Shown here one piece after another: positions 34,713 through 38,272 of a DNA stretch of 38,272 nucleotides (its first letter is position 1; every line of letters starts with the position of its first letter). Below the pieces are notes generated by a model, which saw only the letters and a list, made by a program, of their open reading frames with translations, did no database searches and was not told the DNA's origin. Source of the stretch: UKL13-2 sp947085425 (GTDB lineage: Bacteria; Pseudomonadota; Gammaproteobacteria; Burkholderiales; Usitatibacteraceae); assembly GCA_947085425.1 (NCBI GenBank), contig CAMTWK010000030.1, positions 1 through 38,272 on the forward strand. The letters are read 5' to 3'. Both the position numbers and the translations under genes were made by a program.

Positions 34713-34850
34713 ATGATGGGTAATGATAGATGTCTATTGAGCGCTAGGAACGTGATTTTGGGCACATTGCCAACTTCCACTAAATTGCCGGCAATGCATC
34801 GCCCGCACCGGCGCGGAAAATATTTTGCTTCAGCAAAATTCGCGACATAA
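34713..34850 (+). CDS. Candidate small protein (45 residues)
   Basis: An ORF starts with a tandem ATGATG and runs to TAA at 34848-34850. AGGAGG (34698-34703) is an almost ideal Shine-Dalgarno, 9 bases before the first ATG. The product begins MMGNDRCLLSARNVILG and is basic (several Arg, Lys and His), without a membrane segment or signal. It ends 11 bases before the MarR gene start and lies just after the two palindromes, so it would be the first gene of the regulator transcript. It could be a true small protein or a leader ORF, or the Shine-Dalgarno could be a chance match. Family unknown. Confidence 0.4.
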   Translation: MMGNDRCLLSARNVILGTLPTSTKLPAMHRPHRRGKYFASAKFAT

Positions 34851-34861
34851 AGGATCGGCAA

Positions 34862-35461
34862 ATGGATAAACACCCACTTGTTTTGTTGGAGTTGGTTGAG
34901 CGCCTTGGTAACTTGATGCGTGCCGAGGCGCGCCGCGTCGGCGCAGACGAGCAACTTGCGCCGGTGCATGTTGAGGCCTTGGTTTATCTGTCTGGCGCAA
35001 ACCGCTATTCAAACACCCCCCAGGCGCTCGGCGAATATTTGGGGCTGACAAAAGGCACCATTTCCCAAAGTCTGTTATTGCTGGATAGGCGCGGCCTGAT
35101 TGAGCGTTATCAAGATGACATTGACCGGCGCGTGGTCAGATTACGACTGTCTTCCACCGGCGACCAGTTTTTGTATGAGGCGCAGCCGCAATTGGCTTGG
35201 TTACACGCAACCCGAGATATCAGCCCAAATCGAATCCGCAACGCGGTCTCAGCATTGCGCGAGGCACTCACCACATTCCAAGCCGACAACGAGGGTCCGC
35301 CGTTCGGTACCTGTCCCGGTTGCCGGCATTTTGAGAGACTGTCAGCCCGTGCCTACCGATGCGGATTAATGGGCGATCGACTTTCCGGCCCTGAAACCCG
35401 CAAAATTTGCTGGCTATTTGAAATGAAGGGTGGCGTGATCGATGATGAGGAACTCGAATAA
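34862..35461 (+). CDS. MarR-family regulator with a C-terminal four-cysteine domain
   Basis: The 199-residue protein has a MarR winged helix (about 36-102): TPQALGEYLGLTKGTISQSLLLLDRRGLIERYQDDIDRR with the wing DDIDRRVVRLRLS, followed by a C-terminal domain with four cysteines, C151-x2-C154-x12-C167-x15-C183, in CPGCRHFERL, YRCGLMG and KICWLFE. Classic MarR proteins lack this tail. Four spaced cysteines suggest metal or iron-sulfur binding. GGAT precedes the ATG weakly. Two palindromes at 34601 and 34649 probably form its own operator. The regulated stimulus is unknown; iron, nitric oxide or redox control is inference. Confidence 0.85.
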   Translation: MDKHPLVLLELVERLGNLMRAEARRVGADEQLAPVHVEALVYLSGANRYSNTPQALGEYLGLTKGTISQSLLLLDRRGLIERYQDDIDRRVVRLRLSSTGDQFLYEAQPQLAWLHATRDISPNRIRNAVSALREALTTFQADNEGPPFGTCPGCRHFERLSARAYRCGLMGDRLSGPETRKICWLFEMKGGVIDDEELE

Positions 35462-35521
35462 CGTGGAACCTGCCAGAATCAGCCGCGTAGGTACTGGACT
35501 CGATTCCGCTAGAATCAAGCC

Positions 35522-35938
35522 ATGATCGGAATTCTAATAGTTGCGCACGGAACTTTGGGCGAAAGCCTGATTCACTGCGCTTCCCATGTGATGGGCAAAC
35601 GGCCCCTCTATTTGCGCCAGCTTGGCGTGACCATTCACGATGATCCGGATGCGCTGTTGCCACAGGGTCGTGACCTGATCCGTTTCCTGGATCAAGGCGA
35701 AGGGGTGCTGGTTTTGACGGACGTATATGGTGCCACTCCGTCCAATATCGCCTGCAGATTGTTGTCGCCGGGAAAAATTGAAGGCATTTCCGGCGTAAAC
35801 CTGCCCATGTTGATTCGTGCACTAACCTATCGCGACCAGCCGATGCCCGAAATGATCACCAAGGCTATTGCAGGCAGCCGCGAAGGGATCATTAATATGC
35901 CCGCCAACAACTGCCTGCCACCGGAAACACAATGCTAA
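35522..35938 (+). CDS. PTS mannose/fructose-type EIIA protein
   Basis: The 138-residue protein is a stand-alone EIIA of the mannose (EIIA-Man) fold. Phospho-acceptor His9 lies in ILIVAHGTLGESL, and the second conserved block is VLVLTDVYGATPSNIA. It transfers phosphate from HPr. Its stop overlaps the ptsH start by seven bases, so the genes are coupled. No EIIB/EIIC permease gene is seen in the window, which suggests a regulatory PTS rather than sugar uptake. Confidence 0.93.
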   Translation: MIGILIVAHGTLGESLIHCASHVMGKRPLYLRQLGVTIHDDPDALLPQGRDLIRFLDQGEGVLVLTDVYGATPSNIACRLLSPGKIEGISGVNLPMLIRALTYRDQPMPEMITKAIAGSREGIINMPANNCLPPETQC

Positions 35939-36201
35939 AACAGGAAATTGAAATTACCAATAAGCTCGGGCTTCACGCCCGTGCGTCTGCAAAACTAACC
36001 CAAACGGCGGCGCAATTTCAAAGTGAAATTTTTATCTCCAAAGCTGCCCGTCGCGTTAATGCCAAATCAATCATGGGCGTAATGATGCTGGCCGCCGGAA
36101 TGGGCGCTGTCATTGTGGTTGAAACCAATGGCGCGGATGAAGCCAATGCCATGGAGGCGATGCTGGCGTTGATTGCAGACAAATTTGGTGAGGGCGAGTG
36201 A
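35932..36201 (+). CDS. ptsH: HPr phosphocarrier protein
   Basis: HPr carries phosphate from EI to EIIA. The 89-residue protein has active-site His15 in LGLHARASAKL and Ser46 in NAKSIMGVMML. Ser46 is the site used by HPr kinase/phosphorylase (HprK), which occurs in many betaproteobacteria; no hprK is in the window. Start overlaps the EIIA stop; ptsI follows. Confidence 0.97.
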   Translation: MLKQEIEITNKLGLHARASAKLTQTAAQFQSEIFISKAARRVNAKSIMGVMMLAAGMGAVIVVETNGADEANAMEAMLALIADKFGEGE

Positions 36202-36307
36202 GAGCCGGTTATCCAGCCGTTCGCTCTGCCAATTTCGCGTTTGAGGGCGAGGCGGGTTTTTGTTCTCCGATAACCCTGCCTTCGTCAATCTCCCGATTGA
36301 GTCGGCA

Positions 36308-38086
36308 ATGAGCTTTACCATGCATGGCCTCGGTGTTTCAGGGGGCATTGCCATCGGCCATGCGCATTTGGTGACATCGGCGTCACTTGAAGTTGATCAC
36401 TACTCCATCCCGGCAGAATTTGTGGCCAAGGAAATCAAGCGATTTGAACGCGCCGTGCGGTCGGTCCGTGCGGAGCTAGACCAGTTGGAAAGCGATATCA
36501 AGGCAAGCCACCGTACCGACCCTGCGGCGGCGGGCGGCGTGGTGGGCGCCGCCAATATCCATACAAGCGATATCGCCGCGTTTGTAACCATCCACCGTTT
36601 GTTACTGGAGGACCCGATGCTGGCTGAGGAGCCGTGCGTCATCATTGCGCGCGAAAAATGTAACGCGGAATGGGCGCTGAAACTGCAGGTCGATGACTTG
36701 TTGGCGCAATTTTCGGAGGTGCAGGACGATTACCTGCGCGAACGGAAAACAGACGTACGGCAGGTCGCGGAGCGGGTTGTGGCTGCGTTAAGCGGGCAGG
36801 GCGGTGCCGTCCCGGAAAAACTTCGTGCCAGGGCAGAAGACACGATCTTGGTTGCCCATGATTTGTCTCCCGCCGACGTGATCCTGTTTAAAGACCATCG
36901 CGTAGCGGCATTTATCACTGATTTGGGCGGGCGCACTTCTCATACCGCAATTTTGGCGCGCAGTTTGGGTATTCCAGCCATTGTTGCATTGCACACCTCG
37001 CGCGAACTGATTATTGAAGACGAGTTGATAATTGTTGACGGTGCCCAGGGCGTGGTGATTATTCAACCCGACGAAACAGTGCTTGCCGAATACCGGTTAA
37101 AACAAAATCAATGGAAGCTGGAGCGGCAAAAATTGGGTCGGTTAAAGACCGCCGTTGCCGCCACATTGGACGGCATTGAAATCCAGTTACACGCCAACAT
37201 CGAATTGCCCAGCGACTTAAGTGCGGTTAAACAAGCGGGTGCAACCGGGGTTGGTTTATACAGAAGCGAATTCTTGTTTATGAATCGTCGCGATACGCCA
37301 ACCGAAGATGAGCAATTTCAGGCCTATAAAACAGTGGCGGAAGGTTTAAAAGGTCAGCCGGTTGTGATCCGAACGCTGGATATAGGTGCGGATAAAACCT
37401 TGGAAATTGAGGACGGACCCAAAGGTCATTCAGCCTTGGGTTTGCGAGCCATTCGGTATTGCCTTGCCGAACCGGCGTTGTTTAATACCCAATTGCGGGC
37501 AATTTTGCGGGCGTCGAAATTTGGCGATGTGCGCATTTTGATCCCGATGTTGGTGTCGGCATCGGAAATCAGGCAAACCTTGGCGGCGATTGATATTGCC
37601 AAAGCCCAGTTGACGGCAGAAGGCAAAAAATTCAACAATCAAATCATGGTTGGCGGCATGATCGAAATTCCCGCCGCAGCCATCGCTTTGCCGATATTTT
37701 TGAAAAATTTGGATTTCCTCTCTATCGGCACCAATGATTTGATTCAGTACACATTGGCGATAGATCGAACGGATGACAACGTTGCGCATTTGTATGATCC
37801 CCTGCACCCGGCGGTACTGCAGTTGATTTCCGGCGTTATTCGGCAGGCCAATCTGACGGGCGTGCCGGTCACGGTTTGTGGCGAAATGGCCGGGGATGTG
37901 GCGCTGACCCGTTTGCTGCTGGGTTTTGGATTGCGCAACTTTTCGATGCACCCGGCTAATTTGCTGAGCGTCAAGCAACGGGTACTCATGTCAGATGTCA
38001 CCAAGTCGGCCAATCTCGTCGCCAAGATCATGCGTTCATATGATCCTGATGTCACCAGGACCTTGCTGGACAAATTGAACGCCTAG
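36308..38086 (+). CDS. ptsI: Phosphoenolpyruvate--protein phosphotransferase (enzyme I)
   Basis: EI takes phosphate from PEP to HPr. The 592-residue protein begins MSFTMHGLGVSGGIAIGHAHL and has active-site His212 in GGRTSHTAILARS, TGVGLYRSEFLFMNR, VVIRTLDIGADKT and the C-terminal VCGEMAGD (PEP site). The open frame extends 16 codons upstream, but the family start is MSFT. About 15 extra residues rich in Ala, Gly and polar residues lie at about 64-88, compared with usual EI, within the HPr-binding helical domain. Final gene of the EIIA-ptsH-ptsI unit. Confidence 0.97.
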   Translation: MSFTMHGLGVSGGIAIGHAHLVTSASLEVDHYSIPAEFVAKEIKRFERAVRSVRAELDQLESDIKASHRTDPAAAGGVVGAANIHTSDIAAFVTIHRLLLEDPMLAEEPCVIIAREKCNAEWALKLQVDDLLAQFSEVQDDYLRERKTDVRQVAERVVAALSGQGGAVPEKLRARAEDTILVAHDLSPADVILFKDHRVAAFITDLGGRTSHTAILARSLGIPAIVALHTSRELIIEDELIIVDGAQGVVIIQPDETVLAEYRLKQNQWKLERQKLGRLKTAVAATLDGIEIQLHANIELPSDLSAVKQAGATGVGLYRSEFLFMNRRDTPTEDEQFQAYKTVAEGLKGQPVVIRTLDIGADKTLEIEDGPKGHSALGLRAIRYCLAEPALFNTQLRAILRASKFGDVRILIPMLVSASEIRQTLAAIDIAKAQLTAEGKKFNNQIMVGGMIEIPAAAIALPIFLKNLDFLSIGTNDLIQYTLAIDRTDDNVAHLYDPLHPAVLQLISGVIRQANLTGVPVTVCGEMAGDVALTRLLLGFGLRNFSMHPANLLSVKQRVLMSDVTKSANLVAKIMRSYDPDVTRTLLDKLNA

Positions 38087-38156
38087 CCTGCATATTTCAC
38101 GGGGGCGCACTCGAGAGTGGGTGGATAAGCGAGTGATTTTTTGCTCGACTGACCGA

Positions 38157-38174
38157 GTAATATCAAGATATTAC
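38157..38174. repeat. Perfect 8-bp inverted repeat in the tail after ptsI
   Basis: GTAATATC (38157-38164) and GATATTAC (38167-38174) around two bases. The 186-base tail after ptsI has no recognised gene, but on the minus strand a frame open at the window edge (38163-38272) is uninformative. No T run follows the repeat, so it is not a standard terminator. Confidence 0.4.
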
Positions 38175-38272
38175 GAGGGAAGAGAGCGGAAAAGCGCTGC
38201 TCAGCCGCCTGTTATCGAGTACGTAGGCCATCAACCTTACGAAGTACAGTTTGGATTCGCAGAATTTATAGG

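Noticed and set aside
38163..38272. Minus-strand frame open at the right edge of the window
   Set aside because: Only 36 codons, no recognisable motif, so it may be chance.

Overview
The window looks like a chromosome segment from a betaproteobacterium. Grounds: atpIBEFHAGDC followed by glmU and glmS; glnA, a DUF4124 gene, ntrB and ntrC in one block; an lptM-lysA overlap divergent from cyaY; and a regulatory-type PTS set (EIIA-HPr-EI). The genus cannot be named from this sequence alone. No rRNA, tRNA, CRISPR array, transposase or integrase was recognised.

Layout. Positions 1-67 hold the N-terminus of an acyl-CoA synthetase. Positions 239-6065 look like an accessory block, all on the minus strand. 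In transcription order it encodes a MazG-like pyrophosphohydrolase, an 809-residue protein joining a PD-(D/E)XK-like nuclease domain, a DUF2075/Schlafen-type SF1 helicase and a C-terminal LexA/UmuD-like S24 peptidase domain, then a TIGR02391 (HEPN-like) protein. After a 564-base gap come a winged-helix protein and a membrane/coiled-coil/SH3b protein. This block is the best candidate for an undescribed system, probably anti-phage or stress-activated. The S24 domain keeps an Ala-Gly cleavage site and a Ser/Lys dyad at LexA-like spacing, so the helicase could be self-cleaved after DNA damage.

Positions 6207-19084 are housekeeping genes, all on the minus strand: a small membrane protein, an MBL-fold hydrolase, an HDOD protein, glmS, glmU and the complete F1Fo ATP synthase operon. 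A near-consensus sigma70 promoter lies upstream of atpI and a strong terminator follows atpC.

Positions 19409-23987 (plus strand) encode an HMG-CoA-lyase-family enzyme, a predicted outer-membrane beta-barrel protein and a roughly 937-residue coiled-coil protein anchored by one C-terminal membrane segment. Positions 24035-29320 (minus) form the nitrogen-control block, where glnA has a clear sigma54 promoter with NtrC-like sites behind it. Then come aroE-mtgA and a small membrane protein (plus), a histone-H1-like protein built on a 27-bp tandem repeat (minus), lptM-lysA (minus) and cyaY (plus). Last, on the plus strand, come a MarR-type regulator with a four-cysteine tail, preceded by two matching palindromes and a small ORF with a strong ribosome-binding site, and the PTS genes.
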